From the NCBI GenBank assembly GCA_030248135.1, contig JASANC010000646.1, positions 37,790-101,789 on the forward strand: 64,000 nucleotides of DNA, read 5' to 3'. This DNA is from Theristus sp. LFF4_11. Its lineage: Eukaryota > Nematoda > Chromadorea > Monhysterida > Xyalidae. A program made the position numbers and the translations under genes. Below, in pieces: positions 11,779 to 22,383 of the stretch. Position 1 is the stretch's first letter; each line of letters starts with the position of its first letter. The notes under the pieces are model-generated. The model saw nothing but the letters and a program-made list of their open reading frames with translations, was not told the DNA's origin and did no database searches.

Positions 11779-12640
11779 TCTACTACACTAAAATAATACT
11801 TTGTCTGTCCATCCAACTTTTTGCGACTGTTGTTACCGGTATCATTTTTAACAACTTTTCTATGCGAATCATTTTTTTTACTTTTGGTGTTCAACAACGA
11901 GTCATCATGATTCATTCAGTTCTCTCATCAACGTTCCGTCGCACTGGTCAGGTTGGTTGGTGATATAATACTTTGTCTGTCCGTCCAACTTTTTGCTACT
12001 TAAGGTAGCGAAATCAAAATGTTGCTATCACTTTTTAACAGTTTTTCCATGCGAATCATTTTCTCTCTTTTGGTGTTCAACGAGTCATCATGATTCATTC
12101 AGTTCTGTCATCAACGTTCCGTCGCAATGGTCAGGTTAGTTGGTGGTGTATGCGAATCATTTTCTCTCTTTTGGTTTTCAACAACGAGTCATCATGATTC
12201 CTTCCAGTTCTGTCATCAACGTTTCCGTCGCAATGGTCAGGTTGGTTGGTTGTGATGTAAAAAATGAGATTATAATGTGCGGGAACAAACGTAACTGCTC
12301 CAAAGAAGCCATTATCTCACAGAATTGACGGCACATCCGAGTATGATCGATAGCAAGAATTGGAAAAACGGGTCTCCCAATAAAACGAATTTGCGACTTT
12401 GAAAAACCAACAGAAACGAAATCGGCTTTTGAATTTTTTTTTTCACACACATAAGTGGTTATCCTTTCCTGTGAATAATAATTGAATCCCACATTTTTTC
12501 CGAACCAAATACACGGTTAACATTGATGCGGAACATTCCATCAAAGCAAAATGAATATAGGTCATGAACATCGATTGTGAGAGCACTAAACAAACAGCAG
12601 TTTTTACATTTTTAAAGTCAAATTCTGTGACGTTCAGGAA
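11779..12640 (+). mobile_element. Second Helitron-type 5' end and 170-bp repeats
   Basis: Immediately after the first Helitron's CTAG the sequence reads TCTACTACACTAAAATAATA, which resembles a Helitron 5' terminus. It is followed by about three units sharing ACTTTGTCTGTCC, GCGAATCATTTT and CAACGTTCCGTCGCA, starting near 11806, 11969 and 12145. The 3' end of this second element was not located before the hAT right end. Confidence 0.45.
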
Positions 12641-13004
12641 GCAAAATCCGAAAAACCGAACCGAACCGAACCGACGAAACCCCTAACCGACCCAACACTA
12701 GTGGCCACTACTTGTATGATATGCTATGTGTATCTATGTATGATTTTTAATACGTATCTGTGTTACGAAGTTTTATCATGCATGCTTTCGAAACAGTCGT
12801 TTGCCAATAAATAATGCACAATAATGCACGTGAACGCGTTTCGTCAATTTTCTGCGATCATAATAAACCTTGTTTTTTGTGAAACTTAACAACGACAGTT
12901 GGAGCCGCAATAAATCAAATCGATGATGTTCACGTTGGCTGTCTTTATTTTCTGCAAGTAGGCAGACAGACAGACAGACCCCAGCAATACAATTTTACGC
13001 AGAA

Positions 13005-13205
13005 TTTTTTTGCATCCTGCACTGCGCCACTGCATGTATCCTGCACTGCATCTTGCGCGGCATTTTGCACTGCATCTTGCACGGCATTTTGCACTGCATC
13101 TTGCACGGCATTTTGCACTGCATCTTGCACGGCATTTTGCACTGCATCTTGCACGGCATTTTGCACTGCATCTTGCACGGCATTTTGCACTGCACCGCAT
13201 CTCGC
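13005..13205. repeat. 24-bp minisatellite
   Basis: About seven copies of CACTGCATCTTGCACGGCATTTTG in head-to-tail order. All frames stay open because the unit is a multiple of three, which creates illusory cysteine-rich proteins on the minus strand. The surrounding stretch 12702-14840 contains no other feature I can support. Confidence 0.92.
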
Positions 13206-14844
13206 ACTGCGCAACGTTAAATGTTTTGCTGAAAGTGACTATGCGGTAGTAAAGTGATCACCGTACAGTCACTTACAGAAAAAATGTTGCGATGCAGTTC
13301 AGTTTGCAGTGCAGAACACAAAAAAAGTTTCGGCGTGTACAATCTGCACATGCACAATTTCTTCCGTCTTTGAAATATTCAAAAAGTCATCACACTGTTA
13401 CTGTGTTCGACTGTGTCTAGTGTTCAAATCAAACATTGTGTGAAAAATCACATTTTGTGGCCCACATGTTGGAAAGTGAATGTGTGTGGTCGTCCAATAA
13501 AGCTGTTGTTCCAAGTCCATCATCAATTTCATTTTTTTTCTGGAAAATTTTAAAAAAATCTAAAGGACAGGGTGTCTAAAAATCAACAATGAACGGCGAA
13601 ACTGTTCGTCTTTCTAGTTTCGCTTGTGAAGATTGGAGACACTGGACTGGATTTTGGATTTGCAAGACCTTTGGTTATGGTTCAGGCCACGAACCAAGCA
13701 GGAACAGCTTTAACACTATCAGAACAAAAATTTTCTTTTTAGAGTAAGCGTCAGATGCAACTAAAATGCACGTTGCTGTTTTTTGGCATGGTGACGTTAC
13801 TGATCATAGCGTCGTGCTGACGTGCCACACAAATTTACGGTCCCACTTTATGAACATGAAACATGTCTGAAATCGACACCATATGTCTCTGAGCACTGTA
13901 TAAATTACAGCGTACGTAATTACACTGCGTTTCCAGCAAAAATCGAACTCGCGTTTTTGTTGACGAGAAAAAAACGTTGCAGCAATGTGAATACGACGTT
14001 CGTTGTGTGGTGACGAAAACAAAATTACGTTCTTATACAAGCTTTATACTGATTGTGAAAAATGGTACAAGCATTTTTCAAAGCACTGCTGTTTTTGCCA
14101 ACTTTTCTTATTTCCGGTTCGTTTAACATTTTTTTTCTTTATTTCGATCAATATTGAAAACTTTGCATTCGATTTGGAGATGTCACAAAAAAGAACGCGC
14201 TTTAGTATCCAGATATTTTTTTGTGCGAAGAAGGCGGATTAATGTTGAATGATGTGTGGAAAAGCCTCACAGCTAAAAAAGCTGTTTCGCGTCCGAACGT
14301 AATTCGAATATGAAATAAAATGATTTTATTGAGTTAGAAGTGATTCTGATTCGTTTTTTCTCAATTTCTTGCATAAATCTGCTGTCAGAATACTACGTCA
14401 TAATCAGTTTTGTTGATCTCAAATTGCCACGCAGCCATGAAACATTTTCTCTATCTGTGCGTGCAAACGCATATTGGGTCACGTTTCATAAGAAAGATAA
14501 TAATATTATAGTTCACCATGTTTTACTGTGTCAGAGACCAAAAAACAAATTGGAGCGTTAGCGCACTTTCGCTGAGTCTACGCTGATCCACATAACGAAC
14601 AACACTGAAAACCATTCCGAAACGCTTTTTCAAAACAAAAGCTCGATCCACGAAAACGCACCATCATAATCGGGTACCAGTGCCAGTCAAGCAAGATGTA
14701 AGGACCTTAGTAGGTTTGGCTATCTCCAAGGTGGTCAGAAAAGAAAAAGCGTTTAGTGCTTTTTTGTTTGGTAAAATGTTTAGAAATGGTTTTCAGCAAA
14801 CGCAACGCTTTGCAGATGCTAGATGCAATCTACGAAACTCAGAA

Positions 14845-14934
14845 TTATAGCGAATCAGTTGAGTGGTTGGTGTTCACGTGATGCATGCTTTTTGTGCAGG
14901 CTTTCTGTGGGGGCGGAGTTTGCACAGAAAGCAT

Positions 14935-14978
<44 letters not shown>

Positions 14979-15235
14979 GAGATTTTTAGGCGATGTTTTT
15001 AGCCAGGGCTAACCCAGAGAAGCGTAAAGAACGCCATTGAGTAGGGCGCCCATCGAGTTTTCTCTGTCATTAAGTGTCTATACACCCCTCGGCGGGGCTC
15101 GATCACCCGAGTGCACAGACTGTAGTCTAACGCACTACCACCAGGCCACGAGGGTGACGTTCCGTGATGCATTCCGTGATCACCAACGTCTGACCAACCA
15201 ATCAGCTGATTTTCTATAATTTAGAGTTAGACACA
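14845..15235. repeat. MITE family A copy split by a SINE
   Basis: The left half (about 14845-14937) has the GTTGGTGTTCACGTGATGCA arm and the GGCGGAGTT box. The right half (about 15166-15235) resumes with GTGATCACC and CCAACCAATCAGCTGATT and ends TTTAGAGTTAGAC. The SINE between them is bounded by ATGCATT on both sides. Confidence 0.75.
14938..15165 (-). mobile_element. tRNA-derived SINE with (CAA)n tail
   Basis: Read on the minus strand it starts with a tRNA-like head: box A GTGGCCTGGTGGTAGTGCG, then a box B-like GTGATCGAGCCCC. It continues with a tRNA-unrelated body and ends GGTTAGCCCTGGCTAAAAA plus a (CAA)n tail at 14938-14980. The candidate target duplication is ATGCATT. Two relatives lie at 17510 and 18314. 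Confidence 0.8.
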
Positions 15236-15330
15236 GCACAGCGCGAGCTGCCTTTAAACGTGCGTATCGTTCATTCAATGTGAAATCACTGTTCGGCAAA
15301 ACTTCTGCCAAGCTTTTTTACCCGATACAG

Positions 15331-18300
15331 CTACTGCCGTGCCGCCGCGATGCCTGCAAGAGGTCGACACTGGCTATCTGTATATTGAAGTCGCCACATG
15401 GCCGCCAAGGACGAGATTCTTTTACAATCAGGTTATACAGTCCAACTCTATAGCATATCCAATTAGCTGATTGGTTGGTGGTCACGTGATGCATGGATTC
15501 TATGTACATCAAACTCCGCCTCTACAGCAATTCATGCACAGAGTGCATATATCGAACGATCAGCTAGTTGGGTATGTTATAGAGTTAGACTGTACAAAGT
15601 TGTCAACAAAATATGTTCAATCTTCTGTTGAGCTATTGTAACTGTAAATTCTAATGTGAAATATAAGCATGGAACCCAACAAACATTCTCCATTGCAGAC
15701 CTCTGCGCAGTGTAAACCGTATTTTTATTATGGCCTGCGTGACAGCATCATGGTCACCCGCAATGAGTTCAAAGACCAGCTGAGCTGCATTAAGGAGTGC
15801 ATGGGTGAAGAGGAAGGTTAAGGCCAGTTAAGACCGTTTTCAAAAAAGGCGTTTTTAGTTTGCATTGTTTTCACTTCGGGATTTCTATATAATATAGTTA
15901 CTACTGATAAGGATCCCTAACGATCGATCGGTCATTTTGAAACGCCAGATTTTCAATGTCAAAGACAATGTTTGTCAGAAAATGTTCATTGCCGAATCAT
16001 CAAAAAACGTTGCCAAAAAGGTACTGTCGAACTCTAAATCATAGTCATTTTGCTGGTTGCTTGGTGATCACGTGATGCATGCTCAGCTGTGTAGGACAGT
16101 CTCCACCTCCTCAGCAAATATCTCTCTGCACAGAAAGCATGTGATCACCAACCAATCAGCTACAGTGTAATTACCTGTAAACTGTAGAGTTCGACTGTAA
16201 CTGAAAATTTCAAATGACAATAATGGATTTATTTTATCTCTGTGAAGTGTCCGTACACGTACAGTCACACCATATCGCGAGCATTTTGGGCTGATTTTAA
16301 TCTGGTGAATAAATGTCAAGATGTTCGCTTTCCGATCAATGCCATCCGCGTTTCCATCGCAGGAGCGGAGACGACGACGAACGCATCCGATAGGCCGCAG
16401 GAATGCCGTGAGCCGGTTGAGTATGGCATCCCGCGGTGCGACCGGTACACGCCGAGCTGGTATTTCGACACGAAATCGGAGCGCTGCAAACAGTTTGTCT
16501 GGTGAGACTCCACAGACACACGCTATTGCAGAAAAATTGTATCATTTTTTCCAACCGAAAAAGTGACTTTTTTGATTCGCTCAGCAAATTATCTCGGGGC
16601 AGTATTGCCGTTTTCCACCGGAGTTTGGTACCTTTGGGATTCCGGAACCGATCGATGCGCGAATAAAAAAAATCCGTTCCTAATCTTCCTTGTATCAGAT
16701 ATAATACCTCTTCCCGGGATCACACAAATGGGAGAGAATCACACAAAATTCCGCTTTTCACATTCTTTTCCGCTTCAGGTGGGGCTGCCGCGGCAACAAG
16801 AATCGATTTCCGAACAAGCGACGCTGCGAGACGCACTGCAACGCGAAGCCGACGCCGCAACGCAAGTGTACGAAAGAGCAACGTTGGTGGAGTGGGCATG
16901 AGGGGGGGGGGTAATCCTTCAGAATTAGGTATAGGCTAAATCCGCCAGGGGTTTATTTTTTGGTTCCAAAAAATGAACATACTGTGACATGGAGCACGTT
17001 TTGACATCAAAACAACAAACACATCAAATCTGACGACGTTCTTTGCAGAACGCTGCTTGGAGGGTGTCAACCAGCGGAAACAGTGTCGGAGAAAGGTGCG
17101 CTGGCGGTACATAGCCCGCGAGGACAACTGTCGACGGTTGGCGGTGCTTTTTTCAAGCGTTAAGCTACATTCTTGAAGCAGTATTTGGTGAATCATAGCT
17201 GTGTTAAAGCATAGCTACGCGGTCACTAATTACTGCTTCATGAATGCAGCATTAGTCTTTAGAGCGTTTCAAGACACACGCCAGCTGTCGTGTTTGTGTG
17301 GGCATATGCGGCCGTTTGCTGTTGCAGGTTTCCGTATTACGGTTGTGGCGATCGCAACGAGAATCAGTTTTCGAGCAAAGCCAGTTGCGAGTCGTTGTGC
17401 CAGGGCGCGTACAGATGCGTCGACCAGTCTGGTGAGCCACACTGGCAACAGCGCTTGTGACAACTTGCAGATAATGTGCAGAGCCATTTCACGCTTTTTT
17501 GTGACCCTCGTGGCCTCGTGGTAGCGTGGTAGCCTCTTGTCGGTGCGTTCGCGGGATCGAGCCCCGCCGAGGGGCGTAAAAGCACTTGATGATAGAGAAA
17601 ACTCGACGGCGTTCTGCACGTTTTTCTGGGTTAGCCTTGGCTAAAAAACATCTCCTAAAATCCCAACAAACAAACCAACGTCCGCACCAACCAACACAAC
17701 AAGATCGTCTGAGTGCACTTCGTACTCGTTTTGGACCTTTTTCGAAAAAAAGACAATGGGTGATCTCGAACTTGGCGGCGGAGACAAGTCTTGATGGAGA
17801 CGGTGAACTTGATGTTTGTCTGCCACGCCGATACCCGTTCCAACCAAATACAATGGGATAGAACACCGCGCGGGCCGCATTCCCCGCTCCGGACCCCGCC
17901 GCTGACAGGACACCGGGACTCCGGACACCACTTCGGGCATTTTTATTTGGCGTGAACTTTTTTGACTTTATTTTCAGACTCGGCAGTTTCATCACCGAGT
18001 TGCGCCTCAATGCGCTGCTCGGAGTGCCACGAGTGTCGTGACGTTCGAACGAAATCGGGCGTTTCCGGTTCTTGTGTCCGTGAACGCGACTGCTGTCCAA
18101 GTATGCGGATTTTGGTGATTGGAATATGGCAGCAACAGTTTAAACATATCCAACTGTAGCTGACTGGTTAGTGATCATATGATGCATGCATTGCTGTGCA
18201 GAAATCGCTGTGGAAGCGGAGTTTGGTTTGCGCCCGAAAGCATACATCACGTCAGCACCAACCAATCAGCTAGGTGCATATGTTATAGGGTTAGACTGTA

Positions 18301-18597
18301 GTCAAGATTAATTGTCACCCTGTGGCCTGAGTGGCAGCGCGGTATAACTCGTTTTTCTGGTTAGCTCTGGCTAAAAACGTCGCCTAAAGTCATCGTTCGT
18401 TCGGTCGGTTGTTGGTAGTTTCACGTTGTGTTTTTATTTCCAACGCAGAACACACAGAGCGCGTGCCGTGCTTTGCTGATCCGTGCTCCGTGAACGTGTG
18501 CCAGTCGGCCGCCCACTGCATTCCCGTCTATTGCGACGGTTGCACGCGCATTTTTTACGATCGTAATTGGAACGAACTGGAGAAGTGTCCGAGTTGA
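15331..18597 (+). CDS. Secreted three-Kunitz protein with cysteine-rich C-terminal module (gene K1)
   Basis: Eight exons with consistent phases: 15331-15431, 15699-15816, 16363-16501, 16779-16882, 17049-17136, 17328-17431, 17978-18100, 18449-18597 (stop TGA). About 308 residues are visible. Three Kunitz (BPTI) domains are each split by an intron before the central GC-G-N motif. Domain 1 lacks the second and fourth cysteines. Domain 2 (WYFDTKSERCKQF, WWGCRGNKNRF) and domain 3 (RRFPYYGCGDRNENQF) keep all six. The tail has CSECHECRDVRT and a second block CFADPCSVNVCQ...YCDGCTRIFYD. The first exon seen begins in phase 1, so a signal-peptide exon upstream is missing from my model. Kunitz domains usually inhibit serine proteases or act as channel toxins or structural modules; the actual target is unknown. 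Paralogue K2 follows. Confidence 0.88.
15434..15598. repeat. MITE family A, complete copy in K1 intron 1
   Basis: Inverted ends TACAGTCCAACTCTATA and TATAGAGTTAGACTGTA with GATTGGTTGGTGGTCACGTG inward and a central AAACTCCGCCTC box. Flanking TA fits a TA target. It starts four bases after the splice donor of the preceding Kunitz exon. Confidence 0.88.
16022..16200. repeat. MITE family A, complete copy in K1 intron 2
   Basis: Ends TACTGTCGAACTCTAAA and GTAGAGTTCGACTGTAA, with GGTGATCACGTGATGCATGC and GTGATCACCAACCAATCAGC arms. Confidence 0.88.
17170..17250. repeat. 80-bp palindromic element (family B), copy 1
   Basis: The arm GAAGCAGTATTTGGTGA is mirrored by TCACTAATTACTGCTTC, with TAGCTGTGTTAAAGCATAGC in the loop. 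It sits in K1 intron 5. A second copy is in the ceramidase gene at about 34410-34490. Confidence 0.75.
17510..17690 (+). mobile_element. tRNA-derived SINE, copy 2
   Basis: Head GTGGCCTCGTGGTAGCGTGG (box A-like), box B-like GGGATCGAGCCCC, body with GAGAAAACTCGACGG, end GGGTTAGCCTTGGCTAAAAA followed by an ACAAACAAAC tail. It lies in K1 intron 6. Confidence 0.78.
18138..18302. repeat. MITE family A, copy in K1 intron 7
   Basis: Arms CATATCCAACTGTAGCTGAC and CACCAACCAATCAGCTAG with ends resembling GTTAGACTGTA. The central GCGGAGTTTGG box is present. Confidence 0.82.
18314..18392 (+). mobile_element. SINE fragment with internal deletion
   Basis: Retains a GTGGCCTGAGTGGCAGCGCGG head joined directly to the GGTTAGCTCTGGCTAAAAAC 3' end. 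The box B region is gone. It lies in K1 intron 7 just after the MITE. Confidence 0.6.
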
Positions 18598-18929
18598 GCG
18601 AGAAATTATTATTGCAAATTTCGATTCTTCTGTGATCGATATTTTTTGTTTTTTTTGTACTTCTAAAGACGCACTAACTTTTGATTCTTTTGATGATGTG
18701 CCAATTGTTCAACATTCTTCCATGGTTGTTGTTAATATAAGCAGAAAACTTGCGACAAGACAAGCAAATCAAAATCATGAAACTGAGAAGTGCCGAGCAA
18801 GTGAAACTTGCGTTTTTGGTTTTCTGTTTGTGTTTTCTGTGTTCTCTGTTGTGTTTGAGTTTTCTTGTGCTTGCTTACTTGTGTTTTTGTTTTCATCTGC
18901 GTTTGCATTTGTGTTTGGGTGTACGTTTG

Positions 18930-19830
18930 TACAGGGTGGGCCAAAAAAAGGTTCCATTTTCAAACTGCTGTCACTGGCTTGTGTTTTAATATTATGAGCT
19001 GAAATTTTCAGCACTGATAAAACATATGATGCCATTTTACTGGCGAAAATGTTTTCCCGATACATAATTCCTAGCGCTCACTGTGGCAGATTTTCTAAAA
19101 AGCTCGAAAAATCAACAAATTAGTATCAAGTGCAAGAAAAAATTAGTATCAAGGTGCGTGATTCAATTTTGAAACTGTTGCGAAGGTGACAAATGGGTCT
19201 TTTTGGATACCCGGGGTATTGATAGTTCAAATCATGCGCTCAGAGTGGAAAGGTCTCACACTTGAATTGCATTTGAGCTGCTCGAGCGAAATTCTGATGT
19301 TTCACAGCGGACTCGAGTCAGCAGCCATGCGACTGCGACAGAAAGAATTGTTCAGTTGACTTTTTGTTTTGTGTGTTGCTCTTTTCTTTTGAAAAGTTTT
19401 TCTGCGGTTTGAATAAAAACAGTGTTTCAGTTTCAGTTTTCTGCAGTTTCGTCATGGTTAAGTGGACAGCAGAACAACGGGTCTGGTGTGCTATCTGGTG
19501 GGAGCAATCTGAAAGTTTTTCTGCAGTCACTCGCCAGTTTCGCGTAAAATTCAATCCAGCCGCTGCCGGACGAGAACCTTGATGATGATTTGGATGTCTA
19601 TGAGCAATGATTCGTTGTGAAATTCTTGTTTAGCAACCATTTTTTTGAAAATTTGGGTATTTTTAAACATTGCGCTGTAAAACTGAATCTACTTGACCAA
19701 ACTGGATAAAAATTTTGTCAGAAAAATGGCATCACATGTTTTATCAATGCTGAAAGTTTCAGCTCATAATATTGAAACACCAGCCAGTGACAGCAGTTTG
19801 AAAATGGAACCTTTTTTGACCCACCCTGTA
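18930..19830 (+). mobile_element. Deleted mariner-like element, copy 1
   Basis: Inverted ends starting TACAGGGTGGGCCAAAAAAA and continuing about 90 bp (TTCAAACTGCTGTCACTGGC). The family uses TA targets. The interior keeps one short frame at 19454-19582, whose product begins MVKWTAEQRVWCAIWWEQSE and looks like the N-terminal helix-turn-helix of a transposase. The catalytic part is absent. A close relative lies at 48973. Confidence 0.8.
19454..19582 (+). pseudogene. Transposase N-terminal remnant
   Basis: A 42-residue frame starting MVKWTAEQRVW and containing SAVTRQFRVKFN. The pattern of an acidic/aromatic helix followed by R-F-R-V-K-F resembles the HTH head found in arthropod and nematode transposable-element proteins. 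It stops before any DDE core, so it cannot be an active transposase. Its conservation in the second copy could simply reflect recent common origin. Confidence 0.5.
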
Positions 19831-20452
19831 TTAGTTTGTAACAAGCTATGATTACAAGAGGTGTCCAGTATTATTCTGCATATGAGTCTTGTTTTTACTT
19901 TGTTATACAATAAAAAGCAGCTTAACATAATATGCTTTTGTGTTTTGTGTTTTGTGTGTTCTAATGGTTTCGTTTTTGTGTCCACGACTTTTGTTTTTGT
20001 GTGTTGTGTGTGTTAGGTTTACTTCTTTTGATTTTGTCGGGTTTTCTGTTTTGTGTAATAAAAAAGAGAACCTCTCATTGCAGCTCAGCATCAAAGGAAC
20101 AGCTGATAACCTCTATTTATTCATATTTTTTATGGTCTGAAACATAACGTCATGCTTCTCAAAACAAGCAGAAAAGTTTGAAACAAAACATTGGGAAACG
20201 CAGTTTTGTAAATGAGCGACCGTGCAATGTAAAACAATTATGCAGGCAGAACTAGTTTTGACTGATTAATGTAACAAAACATTGTTCAGCAGTTTCGCCG
20301 ACATGTTTTCATATTTTCCGCTTTTTGTACTGTCACAATAACCCAGTTTTTTCAAAAAATACAGAAAAAAAGCTTTGTTGTGAAACAATTTGATAAACGT
20401 TTTTTTTTGCAAACGAAAATTTCTGGAGAAAAAAAATCTTTTGAGTGTGAAA

Positions 20453-22383
20453 ATGGTGACGGTCGTGCTGTTGTTGATCATCGCAGCTTCAACGGATTCG
20501 GTTGTCTTTGGTTAGTTAATTGCTTGCTTCAGCTAAAAATCTTACGTTTTTGTCTCAAAACAACCACAAAACTCAAAAGCACAGGTGAAAGTGAAGAAAG
20601 TTCAATACCGGCGCGTTGCACGACAAGTCCAAATCTTGGCGTGTGGTCGGCGAACGCAACTGTACAATCGAGATATCATTTCAACGAAATTCTGAAAACC
20701 TGTCGTCTGCATTTTCATTTCGGACAGGAGCCAATCAGCGAAGAGAGAAATGAATTTGAAAATGTCTGGGAATGCGTCCGCGTGTGCGCAATGCCGACGG
20801 GCCGTTCGTTTTTGTTGCTTTGCTGGACAATTGTGGCTTCGCAACCATCGGTTTCGTGAGCTAATTCGAAATTGAGAAAACCGAAAAACACTGAAAGTTT
20901 GACAACAATTTTAAAAGAAATTCCCTGAAGAGAAGGGGGCTGGGTTTGGGTTGACTACTGACGTATAAATTCAACCTTACTTACCTGGCGGGATTGGGTA
21001 TAATCTTTTCTTTGAGACCTGCGACTCATTGCAGTTGTGGACGTAAAAGGAAACTAGTTTCAATCTTTATGTGGTAATTCAGAATAGTCTAAGTGACCCG
21101 GCCTTATCAGGGGACTCGAATCCTTTTGCCAATTTTGAATTCCTGTGAATTTGAATTTTGAATTTGAATTTGAAGTTGTGCATGATACTGCTTGCCCATC
21201 TACATATGCGCGCATTGAGACGCGAGACCAAAATAGAAGATATTAGTAATGAAAGGTGAATTAAAATAATTATGTCCAAAATTGTAAACCAAAGAACAAT
21301 GATTCCTCTGAGAAAACCACAAAAATTTGCTAGTGGCCACGCAAGAACGCTGCTTCCTTTCCACCGAGGGGGCCACGCTGCAGCCGGCATCGACGGGAGT
21401 GAAATTGTGGGCGTTCAATCCGCAGCGGCGTTCCTGTGAGCCGTTCGACTTGAACGAATGCAACGCGAATGCGAACAGTTTCACGAGTGCAGTGCAATGC
21501 GAGACGGAGTGCCTCCCAGAGCCAGGTACAGTCTACTCTGTAAGTTATGTACAATTGTAGCTGATTGCTTGGTTGGGCTGCACACACGTATACATGAGCA
21601 TTCAGTGCAGGCAGACTCCGCCTCTCTCAACAATGGCTGCACCGAAAGCAAGCGTCAGCCTGCACGAGAATGCATGTACGGCACCTATGTGTGGGTGCGT
21701 GTGCAACCAACCAATCAGCTATTTTTGTACATAATCTACAGATGTACACAACACATACGGAGCTTCCATTAGTTTGCGCTATGTAGACAGTTCAAAAACT
21801 TTATTTCTTTTTTCAGTCACACTTCCACCAGTGCCAGAAGTGTCGTTGCCTGAAGTGCCAGTCGATCCCAAGCCCCCAAAGAATCCGTTCCTAGCAACAC
21901 CCTTGATCGATGTGCCCACATTTAACGTGGACTGCATGAAAACGTGCGAAGTTTGTCAGGAATGCCGAAAAGTTCGCATTTCAACTGATGGGACGGACGT
22001 GGAGAAATGTGTTCGAAAGAAAAACTGTTGTCTTCGTGAGTCATTTTCATTTCAATTGAATTAGATTCGATTTGATTCACAATACACAATTCACAATACA
22101 CGATTCACAATATTCCTATCAATTCAAGTTTCACACCTCAAATTCAAATTCAAATTCAAATTCAAAACGAAATCAAATTTCAGCGGGCCAAACGGAGTCC
22201 AGGTGTTACGCGGACGCCTGCAGCACGCAGCGCTGTTGGACCGCTGCTCACTGCGTGTCGACGCACTGCGACGGCTGCAGTCGCGTGCTCTATGATGAGA
22301 ACTGGGACGAAATGCAGCACTGTCCGCCGCGCAAGTGGCCCGTCCGGGACTTTTTCTCTCTGAGAATCAATCGGACGCCTTAG
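20453..22383 (+). CDS. Secreted Kunitz-like protein with the same C-terminal module (gene K2)
   Basis: Tandem paralogue of K1. Exons: 20453-20510 (signal peptide MVTVVLLLIIAASTDSVVF), 20585 to about 20803, 21334-21525, 21817-22035, 22184-22383 (stop TAG). The end of exon 2 is the weakest boundary: phase requires a GTTCGT donor, while a better-looking GTGAGC at about 20857 is out of phase. The first Kunitz-like domain (RYHFNEILKTCRLHF, ENVWECVRVC) lacks cysteines 2 and 4. The second (LWAFNPQRRSCEPFDLNEC) lacks only cysteine 2. A proline-rich linker (LPPVPEVSLPEVPVDPKP) leads to CMKTCEVCQECRKVR and then CYADACSTQRCW...HCDGCSRVLYD, matching the K1 tail. Secretion is clear; inhibitory activity is doubtful because the usual reactive-site cysteine is missing. 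Confidence 0.85.
21526..21750. repeat. MITE family A, diverged copy at a K2 splice donor
   Basis: Starts TACAGTCTACTCTGTAAG directly after the last exon base plus one G, so the intron donor GTACAG is partly supplied by the element's end. The other arm reads CAACCAACCAATCAGCTA and ends near CTACAGATGTAC. Confidence 0.78.
22078..22180. repeat. Simple repeat in K2 last intron
   Basis: ACAATTCACAATACACGATT-type units followed by (CAAATT)n immediately before the final acceptor. Confidence 0.7.

Larger units (their letters stand above)
7636..12701. mobile_element. hAT-like composite element, about 5.1 kb
   Basis: Terminal inverted repeats CTAGTGTTGGGTCGGTTA are perfect over 18 bp at both ends and continue into subterminal ACCGAACCG repeats. 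The flanking 8-mers TGGCCAGT (7628-7635) and TGGCCACT (12702-12709) differ at one base, as expected for an 8-bp hAT target duplication that has mutated or was imperfect. No transposase frame is left inside. The interior is largely Helitron-type sequence and tandem arrays. The end sequence and duplication length resemble hAT elements by established knowledge; membership is inferred. Confidence 0.75.

Noticed and set aside
12886..13214. Open minus-strand frames with repeated Cys-Lys-Met or Ala-Arg-Cys-Ser units
   Set aside because: They are the translation of a 24-bp minisatellite, open in all frames because the unit is a multiple of three.
14938..15165. Box A and box B motifs that could indicate a tRNA gene
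   Set aside because: No cloverleaf with paired acceptor stem; the sequence continues into a shared body and (CAA)n tail, and related copies exist, so it is a SINE.
18632..18929. Phe/Leu/Cys-rich frames before the first mariner-like element
   Set aside because: Low-complexity GTTTT/GTGTTT sequence; hydrophobic by composition on one strand and Thr/Gln-rich on the other.
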